This document shows positions 7,827 through 17,196 of a stretch of DNA of 64,000 nt, one piece after another. The DNA comes from Pseudomonas putida (GTDB taxonomy: Bacteria > Pseudomonadota > Gammaproteobacteria > Pseudomonadales > Pseudomonadaceae): NCBI RefSeq assembly GCF_005080685.1, contig NZ_CP039371.1:3596001-3660000 (forward strand), given 5' to 3'. The translations under genes were made by a program, and so were the position numbers. How positions within the stretch are numbered: position 1 is the stretch's first letter; each line of letters opens with the position of its first letter. The notes under the pieces are model-generated. The model did not search any database and was not told the origin of the DNA. It saw nothing but the letters and a program-made list of their open reading frames with translations.

Positions 7827-9431
7827 ATGGAACGAACCAAGGGTACTGCCGCACTCGAAAAAGCGTTCGATTTGTTGGAGGCAATCGGTCTATCAGCTGA
7901 CGGACTCGAACCCCAGCAACTCAACGCGCAGGTAAACCTGCCCCGGGCGACCTTTTACCGCTTACTAGGCCTTTTGATCGATCGCGGCATGATTAGGCGT
8001 GACAGCACTGGTAAACGGTATCGACTCGGTTTTCGGTACCTTGAAATGGTGCGCGGCGCCTGGCTCGAGCCCGACCTTGTCGCTGCCGCCAGCTTCGAAT
8101 TAAGGTCATTGCGCGACTTGACTGGCGAGACCACCTATCTGGCAGTGCGTGATGGTGAACACGTATTATCTCTAGAACGATGCGACGGCGCGCACAGCAA
8201 CCGTTCTGCGGCGGCAATGGGGCAACGCAAGCCGATGCACTGCACCGGCCAGGGCAAAGCGATTCTCAGCGCGATTGCCGAGATTGAACGGCGCGATCTG
8301 CTGAAAAGAATTCAGTTGGAGCGTCTTACCCCACTCACCATTACTGATCGGGCACGTCTGTTGACTGAGCTTGAGGTTACCCGCACCCGTGGTTACGCCA
8401 TCGACGATGAAGAGATCGTCCTGGGTATTCGGTGTGTAGCTGCTCCGATCATTGATGCTGCAGGTCAGGTAAGGGGGGCGCTGAGCATTGCCGGTCCAGC
8501 CTACCGACTTACACGTAAACGCCTGGACCTCCTAGGGCCAGAAGTCGCAGCGTCAGCACAACGAGTCGGCAGCCAATTGACGGTTCGCCAAGTCAGTAAC
8601 ACACCGGATGTCTTGCAGCCAATCGATGACCGCTGGGCGTTCTTAGGGGGCTTTCCCCGCTGGAGCGGGCGGGAGAAATGCCTTTACTGGGTCGATCGAC
8701 TTGCACCCGCGGTCTACCGATACACCTGCGAGGGCACAGAAAAGATCTTTCGGCCTGAACACCCTGTCATCGGTATGGAACTCACCGCTGACGGTCAGTT
8801 CATCGCACTGGAACATGAATACCTATTTGTCAGCGAGGGTCGAGTTCGCAGCCGTGGTAAATGGGGATTTGGAATGCCGACCTGCATCTGCAGCGATCCA
8901 CAGGGGCGGATCTGGGCGGCTATTCGCATGGGCAGCGGCCAATGGAAAGTCGGCGAGGTGCACCGGGACGGGACATTGGCCAGCCAGTGGCAATTTAACG
9001 AAGCGATCACTGCCCTTTCTTGGGACCCTCACCGGGCCCAACTGTTTGCATTGGCTGCTGACTCCGGCACGCTGTTTAGGCTCGACTCAACCAGTCAGGT
9101 TCGTCGTTTCGCCACGCTTCCCAAGGGTTCGGGTTTGCTGAGCGGCCTTGCCGTGGATGAACAAGGCAACGTCTGGACCGCGCTATCAGATGGCTGGAGC
9201 ATTGTCAAATTCGACCGTGACGGTAACATCGAGCAGATGCTTGGCGTCCCTGTTGCATCACCTACTGACCTCTGTTTCGGCGGTAATGATGGCACCACTT
9301 TGTACATTACCTCTTCGCGCCAAGCAGTCAGCCGTCATGCACTCAAAACAGCCCCTTGGTCGGGCACAGTGATGTGCACTCCTGTGGACAGTCGCGGAGC
9401 CCCCGCGACCGTCACACGCGGCCCTGTCTGA
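7827..9431 (+). CDS. IclR regulator fused to a metal-site-less SMP-30/gluconolactonase domain
   Basis: 534 residues, about twice a normal IclR. Residues 1-75 form the winged HTH, with recognition helix near NLPRATFYRLL. Residues about 80-250 form the IclR effector domain (MGQRKPMHCTGQGKAIL, GYAIDDEE). Residues about 265-530 form a six-bladed SMP-30 propeller; LCFGGNDGTTLYIT and SDPQGRIW match SMP-30 blades closely. Aligned by eye to human SMP-30, ligands E18, N154 and D204 become G275, T395 and S439, and R101/N103 become M350/T352, so lactonase activity is unlikely. I infer a second sensor for a sugar lactone. The ATG follows AAGGAGAGGTGAT. It is convergent with the porin gene of the operon it probably controls. 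Confidence 0.85.
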   Translation: MERTKGTAALEKAFDLLEAIGLSADGLEPQQLNAQVNLPRATFYRLLGLLIDRGMIRRDSTGKRYRLGFRYLEMVRGAWLEPDLVAAASFELRSLRDLTGETTYLAVRDGEHVLSLERCDGAHSNRSAAAMGQRKPMHCTGQGKAILSAIAEIERRDLLKRIQLERLTPLTITDRARLLTELEVTRTRGYAIDDEEIVLGIRCVAAPIIDAAGQVRGALSIAGPAYRLTRKRLDLLGPEVAASAQRVGSQLTVRQVSNTPDVLQPIDDRWAFLGGFPRWSGREKCLYWVDRLAPAVYRYTCEGTEKIFRPEHPVIGMELTADGQFIALEHEYLFVSEGRVRSRGKWGFGMPTCICSDPQGRIWAAIRMGSGQWKVGEVHRDGTLASQWQFNEAITALSWDPHRAQLFALAADSGTLFRLDSTSQVRRFATLPKGSGLLSGLAVDEQGNVWTALSDGWSIVKFDRDGNIEQMLGVPVASPTDLCFGGNDGTTLYITSSRQAVSRHALKTAPWSGTVMCTPVDSRGAPATVTRGPV

Positions 9432-9432
9432 G

Positions 9433-10707
9433 CTATTTAAGGGCGAAGGTGTAGGTGAGAATCACACGGTTCTCATCCCTTCGTCCAGTGACGTCCCCTT
9501 GAATCTCCACATTGCGCCAGCGCAAGGCCAAGTCCTTGAGAGGCCCACTTTGGATGACATAGGTGATGTCCAAGTTACGCTCCCACTCTTTGCCGGATTG
9601 GCCATTGACCTCGAAGTCGTCGCCACGAACGTATCGTGCAAACGCAGAGAGGCCGGGTACCCCGAGACCGGCGAAGTCAACGTCATAGCGCGCCTGCCAG
9701 GAGCGCTCTCCTGCTCTGTCAAAGCGCAGGACCTGGATAGCGTTGGAAACGCCTGGGAGGTCAGTGTCATGCAAGAAAGGTAAGGCGCTGTCACCGGCAT
9801 TGTATTGGTATCCCAGCGTGACCTTTTGGAAACCATACGCGGCGCTCAGCAGGCCGGAGGTCATGCGGCTGTCGAGGTCGCCGGCGCGAGCAGCGCCGTC
9901 CTCTTTACTGTCGAGATAGTTCAGCGTACCGCTCAGTCGCACGCCCCCCAGATCGACATACTTCGTAGCGGTATACAGCGTCTGCTGATAGACATCTTCC
10001 AGCCGTCCACCCCAAACCCCTACCGACAGGCTTGGGTCGGGCAGCCAGGTCCCGCCGAGATAGGTGAATCGGTCACCCGTCACGTTGAAATAGTTACCGG
10101 TCTGCATGTCCCGGCTCCCACTGAACTCGCGATAGTTGACCTGGCGCATTTGCCCGAGGCTGAAGCTGAAGTGATCAAGCTCGTTGATATCTAGCATCGC
10201 GCCTTCAAAGAATTGCGGCAGCAACCGCGAATCGCCGGCATACACCAGCGGTATCTTTGGGAAAAGCCCACCTACCTTGAGCTCCGTCTTCGACACTTTA
10301 ACCTTCACTGCCGCTGTGGCTTCCGAATACTCATCTGCCGAGCGCGGATCGGAATTGCGAGGGGCGCCGACGCGCTTATAGGCGCCAGGCAACAAACCAC
10401 TGCCGCTACGATCCGGTGAAGAGTCTAGTTTTAAGCCTAAGCCTGCGTAGACATCCACACCTACGGCAATCGGCGTGTCTGTATAACCAGATTGGGCTTT
10501 GAAGATAAATCCCTGCGCCCACTCTTCAATTTTGGACTGGGCGGGCGCGGTCGAGTCGCGCAGATCGTGGTTATAGTAGAAGTTGCGCAGCGTAAGATTG
10601 GCCTTGCTGTCTTCGAAGAACGCAGCTTGTGCCGACAATGGAATGAGCCCTGATACACAAAGAGCGATGGCGGATACGGACGAGGAACGAGGTTGACTGA
10701 ATTGCAT
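9433..10707 (-). CDS. OprD-family outer-membrane porin
   Basis: A 424-residue porin: signal peptide ending AQA, then AFFEDSKANLTLRNFYYNHDLR and repeated amphipathic strands. The ATG at 10707 follows AAAGGAAAATAATAAG; a GTG at 10752 is in frame but lacks a better ribosome site. It is the last gene of a minus-strand catabolic operon and the probable outer-membrane entry route for the substrate. Its stop is one base from the stop of the convergent regulator gene, leaving no room for a classical terminator. Confidence 0.88.
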   Translation of the reverse strand: MQFSQPRSSSVSAIALCVSGLIPLSAQAAFFEDSKANLTLRNFYYNHDLRDSTAPAQSKIEEWAQGFIFKAQSGYTDTPIAVGVDVYAGLGLKLDSSPDRSGSGLLPGAYKRVGAPRNSDPRSADEYSEATAAVKVKVSKTELKVGGLFPKIPLVYAGDSRLLPQFFEGAMLDINELDHFSFSLGQMRQVNYREFSGSRDMQTGNYFNVTGDRFTYLGGTWLPDPSLSVGVWGGRLEDVYQQTLYTATKYVDLGGVRLSGTLNYLDSKEDGAARAGDLDSRMTSGLLSAAYGFQKVTLGYQYNAGDSALPFLHDTDLPGVSNAIQVLRFDRAGERSWQARYDVDFAGLGVPGLSAFARYVRGDDFEVNGQSGKEWERNLDITYVIQSGPLKDLALRWRNVEIQGDVTGRRDENRVILTYTFALK

Positions 10708-10767
10708 TCTTATTATTTTCCTTTGGACATTCAGTGTGCGCAGCGGGCTCACCGCTGCGTGCAGGTG

Positions 10768-11637
10768 TCAGCGTGGTGACCAGATAAATCGCACGCTCGC
10801 CTCCAGCGTTTGGCCGGGCTGGACCACATTCGTGCCTCGGTCTGTCCACTCGCTGACATGACTGTTAAAGGCATCCGCCAAGTGCGAGACGGGCTCCAGG
10901 CAAAGATAAGGAGCACCAGGGGGGGCAAACGCGACGAAATGGGTAAGAGGTTCGTCTGCTTTCATGAGCAAATGACCTTGGTGATAATCAACCTTGAGCT
11001 CGCCATCCCACTGCGAACCGTACAAGGCCAACTCTTGCCCCAGCGCGTCATCGATGATGACTGGAGCACTCACTGCATCCGACTTGCCGGTTGGTAAGTA
11101 CTCATCATCAATCTGCCAAGAGCGCCCTACATTAAGCTCAACACGCATCCTTGGATGGCGGTGGAAATAGGGATGCAGGCCCAAGCCTGCGGGCATCGAT
11201 GTCTCACCCAGGTTGGTAACGGCAAGCCGTACCGAAAGGGTATTGCCGCCCAAGGAGAAACGTTGCTCAAACCTTACCGGCCACGGCCAATGTTCTCCCT
11301 CGTAAAGGCAGACCAAGATGACGCTGTCTGCACTCCTTGCAGCCACCGTCCAATGCAAAGTTTGCGCTACGCCATGCAGGGTATGCGGGAGAGCCGCAGG
11401 ATGAGGAGGCAACGAATAGGATTTCCCCTCATGCATCAGGTTCGCCTCACGAACCCGGTTTGAATAAGGCATGAGCGGATAGATACCACCCCTTGGCCAT
11501 GCCAATGGATCGAAGCTGTCGGCTACCAGCGGGGTCATGATGTCCACGCTATCCGCTTGCATCAGCGCGACGCGTCCGCCCCACTCGGGAATTAGCGACA
11601 ACGACCAAGTTTTATTGCTGAGTTCTACGCGAGTCAT
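10768..11637 (-). CDS. Aldose 1-epimerase (mutarotase) family protein
   Basis: 289 residues with the galactose-mutarotase fold. The catalytic set is visible: H88 (TLHGVAQ), H155 (GLHPYF) and E248 (LCLEPVSH), plus PYSNRV near residue 60, which contacts sugars. The ATG at 11637 is preceded by AAAAAGGAACTGCCA. It interconverts alpha and beta anomers of a free aldose or uronate and so feeds the dehydrogenase encoded two genes upstream. Neighbouring genes on both sides share strand and spacing. Confidence 0.85.
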   Translation of the reverse strand: MTRVELSNKTWSLSLIPEWGGRVALMQADSVDIMTPLVADSFDPLAWPRGGIYPLMPYSNRVREANLMHEGKSYSLPPHPAALPHTLHGVAQTLHWTVAARSADSVILVCLYEGEHWPWPVRFEQRFSLGGNTLSVRLAVTNLGETSMPAGLGLHPYFHRHPRMRVELNVGRSWQIDDEYLPTGKSDAVSAPVIIDDALGQELALYGSQWDGELKVDYHQGHLLMKADEPLTHFVAFAPPGAPYLCLEPVSHLADAFNSHVSEWTDRGTNVVQPGQTLEASVRFIWSPR

Positions 11638-11728
11638 TGGCAGTTCCTTTTTCAAGCATGCAGCGTCCCGCCCGGCGCGTTTTTACACGCCGGTGGGGGT
11701 TGTTATTAGGGTCGCGGTTCGGGCGGGC

Positions 11729-12820
11729 TCAGCTTCGGCGGAACTGCTCGAATACGCTCATGTTCATTTCAAGCCCAAGGCCTGCTGCCGTTGGAACATG
11801 CATCAGTCCATCGTGCAGCAACCCTTTGATGTCATAGAGCCAACCATCCGTCTCGACGTAGTGGTATTCCACCAATGGCACTCCTGGCTGAGCGGCGGCC
11901 AGGTGAAGGGTCGCTAATAGGCCAGGGCCGAAGTACGGGCTATGAGGCAGAACCAAGGTGTCGTACTGCGCAGCCAGATTGGCGATGCGCATGCACTCGC
12001 TGACGCCGCCAACCTTGGTTACCGATGGCTGAATAGAATCCACTGCACCTTGTCGAAGGGCTTCTTCGAATTGCACAGCGGTACACCAGTTCTCACCGGC
12101 GGATATCGGCACGCCATGTCCGCGTAAGCTGGCCAGCGCTTGGAAGTCTTCTGGGGGGAAGATCGGTTCCTCCAGCCATGCCAAGTCGATTTCGGCCAAC
12201 TTTGGCAACCATTCGCGAGTGGCGTCGATTGCCCATGAACAGTTGACGTCGGTGGCCAGAGGAATGTCGCGGCCGATGGCACGACGGCACTCGGCGACTT
12301 CCCCGACAACGTTTTCGTGCAGCTTGATGTGCTTGAAACCTTCGCGCAGCGCGCGCTCGCAGACTTTCGGCGCGATCGAGCCTTCGCCATAACGGACCAA
12401 GCTGGCATAAGCGGGAATAGATGACCGGGTACCGCCACCCAGCAGGTGGTGCAGGGGCAGTTCCTCACGTTTGGCCTGCAGATCCCAGAGGGCCATGTCC
12501 ACCCCAGATAAGCCGAACATCGTCACACCGTAACGACCGAAGATGTGCAACCGTAGCTGGGTGTCCAAGTTCCATGCCGCGATATCGGTGATGGTCTGGC
12601 CGACGGCCAACGGGGCGATCAGGCGATCGATCATTGCCCTTACCGAATCGGCCACGAAATAACCGAATGCCTCACCCCAGCCCACATTGCCGAGCTCGTC
12701 TTCCACCCGCACCAGCACGTTTTCCAGCGTGTGCCAGGTCATCGGGGTGATGATCTTGGGGTTGCCGCCGTCGTGGAACGGTATCTCGACCACGAAGGTC
12801 TTGATACTGGCAATTTTCAT
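11729..12820 (-). CDS. Enolase-superfamily acid-sugar dehydratase, KxH type
   Basis: 363 residues with capping and barrel domains of the mandelate racemase group. Metal ligands D191, E217 and E243 and barrel H293 are present. The second-strand motif is K166-L-H168 rather than KxK, and the position that usually gives the Asp of the His-Asp dyad reads S266 (QPSVTKVGG). It likely dehydrates an aldonate or aldarate made by the Udh-like enzyme, whose gene overlaps this start by 4 bases. I cannot assign the substrate; the two substitutions argue against simple transfer from a characterised family. Confidence 0.8.
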   Translation of the reverse strand: MKIASIKTFVVEIPFHDGGNPKIITPMTWHTLENVLVRVEDELGNVGWGEAFGYFVADSVRAMIDRLIAPLAVGQTITDIAAWNLDTQLRLHIFGRYGVTMFGLSGVDMALWDLQAKREELPLHHLLGGGTRSSIPAYASLVRYGEGSIAPKVCERALREGFKHIKLHENVVGEVAECRRAIGRDIPLATDVNCSWAIDATREWLPKLAEIDLAWLEEPIFPPEDFQALASLRGHGVPISAGENWCTAVQFEEALRQGAVDSIQPSVTKVGGVSECMRIANLAAQYDTLVLPHSPYFGPGLLATLHLAAAQPGVPLVEYHYVETDGWLYDIKGLLHDGLMHVPTAAGLGLEMNMSVFEQFRRS

Positions 12821-13629
12821 GACCGCGCTCCAAGTACGCTCACCAATGGCGCACCGGCATAAGCTCCACCTACATGGTCGCGACCAGATGTGTGTGGGTC
12901 CATCTGTTCGTAAGGCAGGTATTCAGGTGCCAGATGATCCTTGGCATTGTCTTTCGGCTGGTAGCCGAGGGCGCGGGCACGGCCGTTGCTGAACAGCGGA
13001 TTGGGGCTTTCCGAGACGCCGTAGACGATCTCCTGGCGTACCTCGGGATGCTCCAGGCCAATGCGGATCAACTGGGCAAGATCTCGACCGCTGGTCCACA
13101 TACGCAGGCGACGCGCGTCAGAAACCTTTGCGTCCGCATTACCGATTCGGATAATGAAGGTGGCCAAGTCGTAGCGCTGGGAGAACGCCGCACAGGCGGC
13201 TTCGCCGAAGACCTTGCTCATCGCGTAATAGCTATCAGGCGCTGGAATTGCATCATCGAAGGTCTCGGCTGCATCGGTTCGATATTGCCCAACCACATGG
13301 TGGCTGCTGGTGAAGAGGAAACGTTTTGCGCCATGCCGTTGCGCAGCTTCCAGCAGATACAGCGTCGCGTGGTAGTTGGGCTCGACCGTCGCCTGGAACG
13401 CAATGTCAGTACCGTGTGCACACGCTAAATGAAGAATGCCGTACGTGCCCTGAACTGCGCGATCAACCAAAGCGGGATCGGTAAGGTCGCCTACGATTTC
13501 TGTTTCTCCCGGCTGAAGATCGCCGACTGGTCGGCGATCGAGCAAACGCAATTGGTAGTGCTCGCGCAGCAGAGGGCGAAGCGCGGTACCGACGATGCCT
13601 GCGGCACCGGTGATCAACAAGGTTTGCAT
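12817..13629 (-). CDS. Uronate-dehydrogenase-like extended SDR
   Basis: 270 residues. Nucleotide-binding TGAAGIVG sits at the N-terminus (G8, G11, G14) and catalytic Y135-x3-K139 in PDSYYAMSK. The segments FTSSHHVVGQY and LRMWTSGRDLAQLIRIGLE resemble those of P. syringae uronate dehydrogenase as I remember it. Reaction expected: NAD-dependent oxidation of a uronate or aldose at C1 to its lactone. The ATG at 13629 follows GAGGAGTATCAGGA. Translational coupling with the next gene (ATGA overlap) ties oxidation to dehydration. A nucleotide-sugar epimerase role is less likely given this context. Confidence 0.78.
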   Translation of the reverse strand: MQTLLITGAAGIVGTALRPLLREHYQLRLLDRRPVGDLQPGETEIVGDLTDPALVDRAVQGTYGILHLACAHGTDIAFQATVEPNYHATLYLLEAAQRHGAKRFLFTSSHHVVGQYRTDAAETFDDAIPAPDSYYAMSKVFGEAACAAFSQRYDLATFIIRIGNADAKVSDARRLRMWTSGRDLAQLIRIGLEHPEVRQEIVYGVSESPNPLFSNGRARALGYQPKDNAKDHLAPEYLPYEQMDPHTSGRDHVGGAYAGAPLVSVLGARS

Positions 13630-13689
13630 TCCTGATACTCCTCGAATTGCTGACTGCCGCGCCAGGCATTGCTGCACGGCAAATTGTAT

Positions 13690-14976
13690 TCACACGATGG
13701 CAGGGGCTGCCTCGACCGCGGCTCGTTCGTTTACGAATAGCGCCACGATGACAGCTCCAACAATGCCCAGCGCGCCGGCCAAGGCAAAGCCACTGGAGAA
13801 GGTGCCCGTCGACTGAATAATGATCCCGGTAACCGTAGGTGCCACGATCCCGGACAGATTGGCTAGGCCATGCATGAAGCCGCCAGCGGTACCAACCTGA
13901 TGATCAGGTACAGCGTCTTGGATCATCGACCAGTAGGCTGGTGCAGATAGCATCAGGAAGCCCACGGCAACGGTCATTACCGCCACCGCCGCGCTGATGC
14001 TTTCAAGCTGCCCTGTCAGGGCGACGCAGCTAGCGGCCACCAGCAGGCAGCTGACCAGCACCAGCTTGCGCGAATACAGACGGCGCCCGGTGCGCTTAAA
14101 CACCCAGTCGATCAGTAACCCACCACCGATAAAGCCGAACGTACCCACCAGCCACGGCAGCGCGGTGACCACGCTCATCGATTTGAGGTCGATGCCCTTG
14201 GCGTCGATCAGGTAGCTCGGGAACCAGGTCATGAAGAAGTACAGGATGTAGTTGTAACAAAAAAGCGACAGCCCGGAGATCAGCACCGCACGCTGAGTGA
14301 TGACCTGCATGACCGGGGTGCGAGGTGCCTCGTCCGCCGCCTGCACCGGAACATCGCGCTCGGCGTTAATCAGTGCCAGTTCCTCGGCACTGACCCGAGG
14401 GTGTTCATTGGGCGTGGATGCAGCCATGCGCCACCAAGCGACCGCCCAAAGAATGCCAATGCAGGCGATCACCACAAAGGCAACGCGCCAACCCAGCCAA
14501 ATGGCCAGGAAGCCAACGATCGGACCCGCCAACGCGCCGCCCAACGGGCCGCCCGCCTGGGCAATGCCAATGGCCCGAGCTCGCTCGGTGATGGGGAACC
14601 AGCTATTGATGGCCTTGTTGGCGGTAGTACTGACCGGGCCTTCGCCGACGCCGAATAAGGCACGCACGATCAACAGCGACCAAAAATTGAAAGCCAGGGC
14701 GGTAGAACCGCACAGAACCGACCAGAAACCCATCGACCAGGTCAGCACGCGCTTGGGACCGAAACGGTCGGCCAGGTAACCGCCGACGAAGCAGAACAGC
14801 GCATAGCCAAAGAAGAAGCTGCTGAAAATCAGTCCTTTCTCGGCTGGGGTCAGGTGGTAGTCCTGGGTGATAAAAGGCATGGCGATCGAAAGCGCAGCAC
14901 GATCGACATAGTTAATAACCATGGCGAGGAAAAGCATGGACAGGATTGTCCAGCGGTAGGACTTGTTGTTATTCAT
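13690..14976 (-). CDS. MFS transporter, hexuronate/hexarate symporter type
   Basis: 428 residues and 12 predicted TM segments, with MVINYVDRAALSIAMPFI in helix 1 and GGYLADRFGPKRV in loop 2-3, the hallmark of the ExuT/GudP anion:cation symporters. The ATG at 14976 follows GGAG-TCACCG. A close paralogue with the same MNNNKS start is encoded at 20365-21657, so this locus carries two copies, one in each divergent unit. Confidence 0.85.
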   Translation of the reverse strand: MNNNKSYRWTILSMLFLAMVINYVDRAALSIAMPFITQDYHLTPAEKGLIFSSFFFGYALFCFVGGYLADRFGPKRVLTWSMGFWSVLCGSTALAFNFWSLLIVRALFGVGEGPVSTTANKAINSWFPITERARAIGIAQAGGPLGGALAGPIVGFLAIWLGWRVAFVVIACIGILWAVAWWRMAASTPNEHPRVSAEELALINAERDVPVQAADEAPRTPVMQVITQRAVLISGLSLFCYNYILYFFMTWFPSYLIDAKGIDLKSMSVVTALPWLVGTFGFIGGGLLIDWVFKRTGRRLYSRKLVLVSCLLVAASCVALTGQLESISAAVAVMTVAVGFLMLSAPAYWSMIQDAVPDHQVGTAGGFMHGLANLSGIVAPTVTGIIIQSTGTFSSGFALAGALGIVGAVIVALFVNERAAVEAAPAIV

Positions 14977-15029
14977 CGGTGACTCCGCGCGCCCTCGTTG
15001 GGGCGCGTCTGTTGTTATCGCTGTCGATG

Positions 15030-15323
15030 TCAAACGGTGTAGTCGACCGCCACCCACTCGAAATACTGCTTCAAGTCTTTCACCAACGCCTGATGAGCAG
15101 GGTGAGGCAGGTAGCGTTCGACCGCAGCGGAATCATCGAAACTGGATTCCAGGATATAGTCCCAGCAAATCGGCCTATCGAGCTCATTGGCCGCCACTCG
15201 CCAGTCCCGAATGAAGTCGATCTGCTGAGGCAGTACATGCATGCGTTCGACCAGCTCAGCCTCAAGGCCGGGCTGGGCGTCGACATCCGCACGGCGACGA
15301 AACATAACGATATGACGCATCAT
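15030..15323 (-). CDS. Dabb (stress-responsive A/B barrel) domain protein
   Basis: 97 residues forming a single ferredoxin-like Dabb domain: an initial RHIVMFRRR strand, a central helix, and a final strand with YLPHPAHQALVKDL, typical of this family. Such proteins are small dimers found beside dehydratases, dehydrogenases and polyketide-type enzymes; most have no known reaction. The start at 15323 has GAGGG eight bases upstream; ATG at 15320 is also possible. It lies between the aldehyde dehydrogenase and the transporter in one operon. Confidence 0.8.
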   Translation of the reverse strand: MMRHIVMFRRRADVDAQPGLEAELVERMHVLPQQIDFIRDWRVAANELDRPICWDYILESSFDDSAAVERYLPHPAHQALVKDLKQYFEWVAVDYTV

Positions 15324-15339
15324 GATTTCGCCCTCTTTT

Positions 15340-16743
15340 TTACTTTTGTGCCCAAGTTGGCGCGTCTTGCAGCGCTACTGGACGAAGGAAACGCTCAAGC
15401 GCCGCGTAGCCAACCGACGTGGTCTGCGGAGCTGTAGAGGCCGGCCATGGGCCACCGTGTTGTTGTGCAGAGCAAACAGCCACACCGGTAGGCACACCCT
15501 TGAACAGCACTCGGCCAGCGATCTGTTCGGCAGCGTGAACAAGTGAGCGGTTGTCGGCAGTATCGTCGTCGGCGCCCCAGAGGGTGGCGGTGAGCGTGCC
15601 ACCGATGGCCGCCAGCACTTGCTCGACTTGGCGAAGATCAGAAGCGGTCACGACCAATGCAGCCGGACCGAACATTTCTTCACGCAGATGGGCATTAGCG
15701 ATGAACGACGTTGCATCGGTACGATAAAGACGTGGAGCAGGCCCAACACCTTCGGTACCTGTGAAGATTGCCTCGGCATGTGCTCCCACCACTGACGTGG
15801 CACGCTCGAAACCGTCACGCATGGACGGCGTCAACATGGCATGAGTGAGGAGCGGTTCAAGGGCAGCACCCAGTTGCTCAACGAAACGCTCGCTGGCTTC
15901 GCCTTCGAGCAATACGATAACACCAGGGCTTGTACAGAATTGCCCGCAGCCGAGGGTGATCGAGCCGGCCAGCGTGTTGGCCAGGTTCTGGCTGTCTGCC
16001 TGTAGCGCGGCAGGCAACGCCACCAGTGGATTGATCGAGCCGAGCTCTCCGAAGAATGGAATTGGACGAGGACGTTCGTTGGCCAGTTTCCACAAGGCGG
16101 TACCGCCTTGATAGGAGCCAGTGAAGGCCACCGCTGCGATGTCAGGATGTTGCACGAGGTAGCCCCCCGCGCCGCGTGAAGCGCCCTCCACCAGAGTGAT
16201 GAGACCTTCCGGCAGTCCTTGTGCCACCACAACCTGACGCGCGAGCTCGTAGACAGCAACAGATAGCTTCGGGTGGCCCGAGTGAGCTTTAACCACCACC
16301 GGGCATCCAGCCGCAAGTGCCGATGCGGTATCGCCACCGAGTACAGAGAAGGCGAACGGGAAGTTGCTTGCCGAGAACGTTGCCACCGGTCCCAGTGGGC
16401 GCTGTACACGGGTCAATTGCGGGCGCCCAACTGGCGGTGCACCGGCAGCAGCCTCGTCCACTACTTTGCCCTGGGCCGCGCCATTTTCGAGCTGCTCGGC
16501 GAAGCCGCGCAACTGGAAGCCAGTACGCGCTACTTCGCCGTTGAGCCGACCGGCGCCAAGATGGCTTTCTTTATCAGCAATCGCTACGAGATCAGCCTGG
16601 TGAGCTTCCAGCGCTTGGGCCAGCCCCCTCAGCAGCCGGGTGCGCACTTCGACGCTGGCCTTGGCCCACAATGGCGCAGCTTGGACGGCCGAGGCCACAG
16701 CATGATCAATGGTTTGTTGCGCATTTAACTGGGTCATGTTCAT
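15340..16743 (-). CDS. Aldehyde dehydrogenase (2,5-dioxovalerate/ketoglutarate-semialdehyde type)
   Basis: 467 residues of the ALDH superfamily, with N127, K152, E233 (FFGELG) and nucleophile C270 (GCGQFCTSPG). The GCGQFCT and FFGELGSINP forms are those of NADP-preferring alpha-ketoglutaric-semialdehyde dehydrogenases, which finish non-phosphorylative pentose and hexarate pathways by making 2-oxoglutarate. It overlaps the upstream SnoaL-like gene by a few bases. No KdgD-type deoxyketoglucarate dehydratase is present in the operon, so the aldehyde substrate may differ from the textbook one. Confidence 0.85.
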   Translation of the reverse strand: MNMTQLNAQQTIDHAVASAVQAAPLWAKASVEVRTRLLRGLAQALEAHQADLVAIADKESHLGAGRLNGEVARTGFQLRGFAEQLENGAAQGKVVDEAAAGAPPVGRPQLTRVQRPLGPVATFSASNFPFAFSVLGGDTASALAAGCPVVVKAHSGHPKLSVAVYELARQVVVAQGLPEGLITLVEGASRGAGGYLVQHPDIAAVAFTGSYQGGTALWKLANERPRPIPFFGELGSINPLVALPAALQADSQNLANTLAGSITLGCGQFCTSPGVIVLLEGEASERFVEQLGAALEPLLTHAMLTPSMRDGFERATSVVGAHAEAIFTGTEGVGPAPRLYRTDATSFIANAHLREEMFGPAALVVTASDLRQVEQVLAAIGGTLTATLWGADDDTADNRSLVHAAEQIAGRVLFKGVPTGVAVCSAQQHGGPWPASTAPQTTSVGYAALERFLRPVALQDAPTWAQK

Positions 16744-17192
16744 GCTTCCTTAGTGGCCGGTTCGAGGTGATAGCCACGACCGCTATAATCGAAGTCAACC
16801 AGTTCATTAATGGACACCTGCTTGTCGGCAGGCGATGCGTAATAAGCGCGGATCTCTTTGATCAAACCACTGTCTTTGTCGAAGATGTACCACTCGTCAC
16901 CCCGCAGTGCGGTGCTCAGTTTGCTCTTCCAGTGCGTCCACTCAATCACCGCTTCGTCACTGTCATGGCTGACCAAGATCTTCTCGATCGTCCACTGTGA
17001 ACCGAGGTTTTCCACACACCATTGCCACTTGCGTGCGATGGTGTCGGCAGTACGCCACGGAATGTCCGGCAACCCATCTGGGAAGTAGTGCACGGCGTCA
17101 GGAGTGAAGCAGGACACCAACTTGTCGTAGTCCGCTTCGTTGCAGGCCGCGAAGTAACGGCGAATGGTCTGGGCGTGCTTATGCTCGGCCAT
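16740..17192 (-). CDS. SnoaL/NTF2-like protein
   Basis: 150 residues with an alpha+beta cone fold signature: helix IRRYFAACNEADYDKLVSCF, then DAVHYFPDG and a late WTHWKSKL strand. Family members include ketosteroid isomerase, polyketide cyclases and limonene-epoxide hydrolase, so an isomerase, hydrolase or dehydratase step is possible. The ATG at 17192 follows AAGGACTGAGATC. It sits between the RraA-like and aldehyde dehydrogenase genes with almost no spacing. The exact reaction is unknown. Confidence 0.7.
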   Translation of the reverse strand: MAEHKHAQTIRRYFAACNEADYDKLVSCFTPDAVHYFPDGLPDIPWRTADTIARKWQWCVENLGSQWTIEKILVSHDSDEAVIEWTHWKSKLSTALRGDEWYIFDKDSGLIKEIRAYYASPADKQVSINELVDFDYSGRGYHLEPATKEA

Positions 17193-17196
17193 GATC

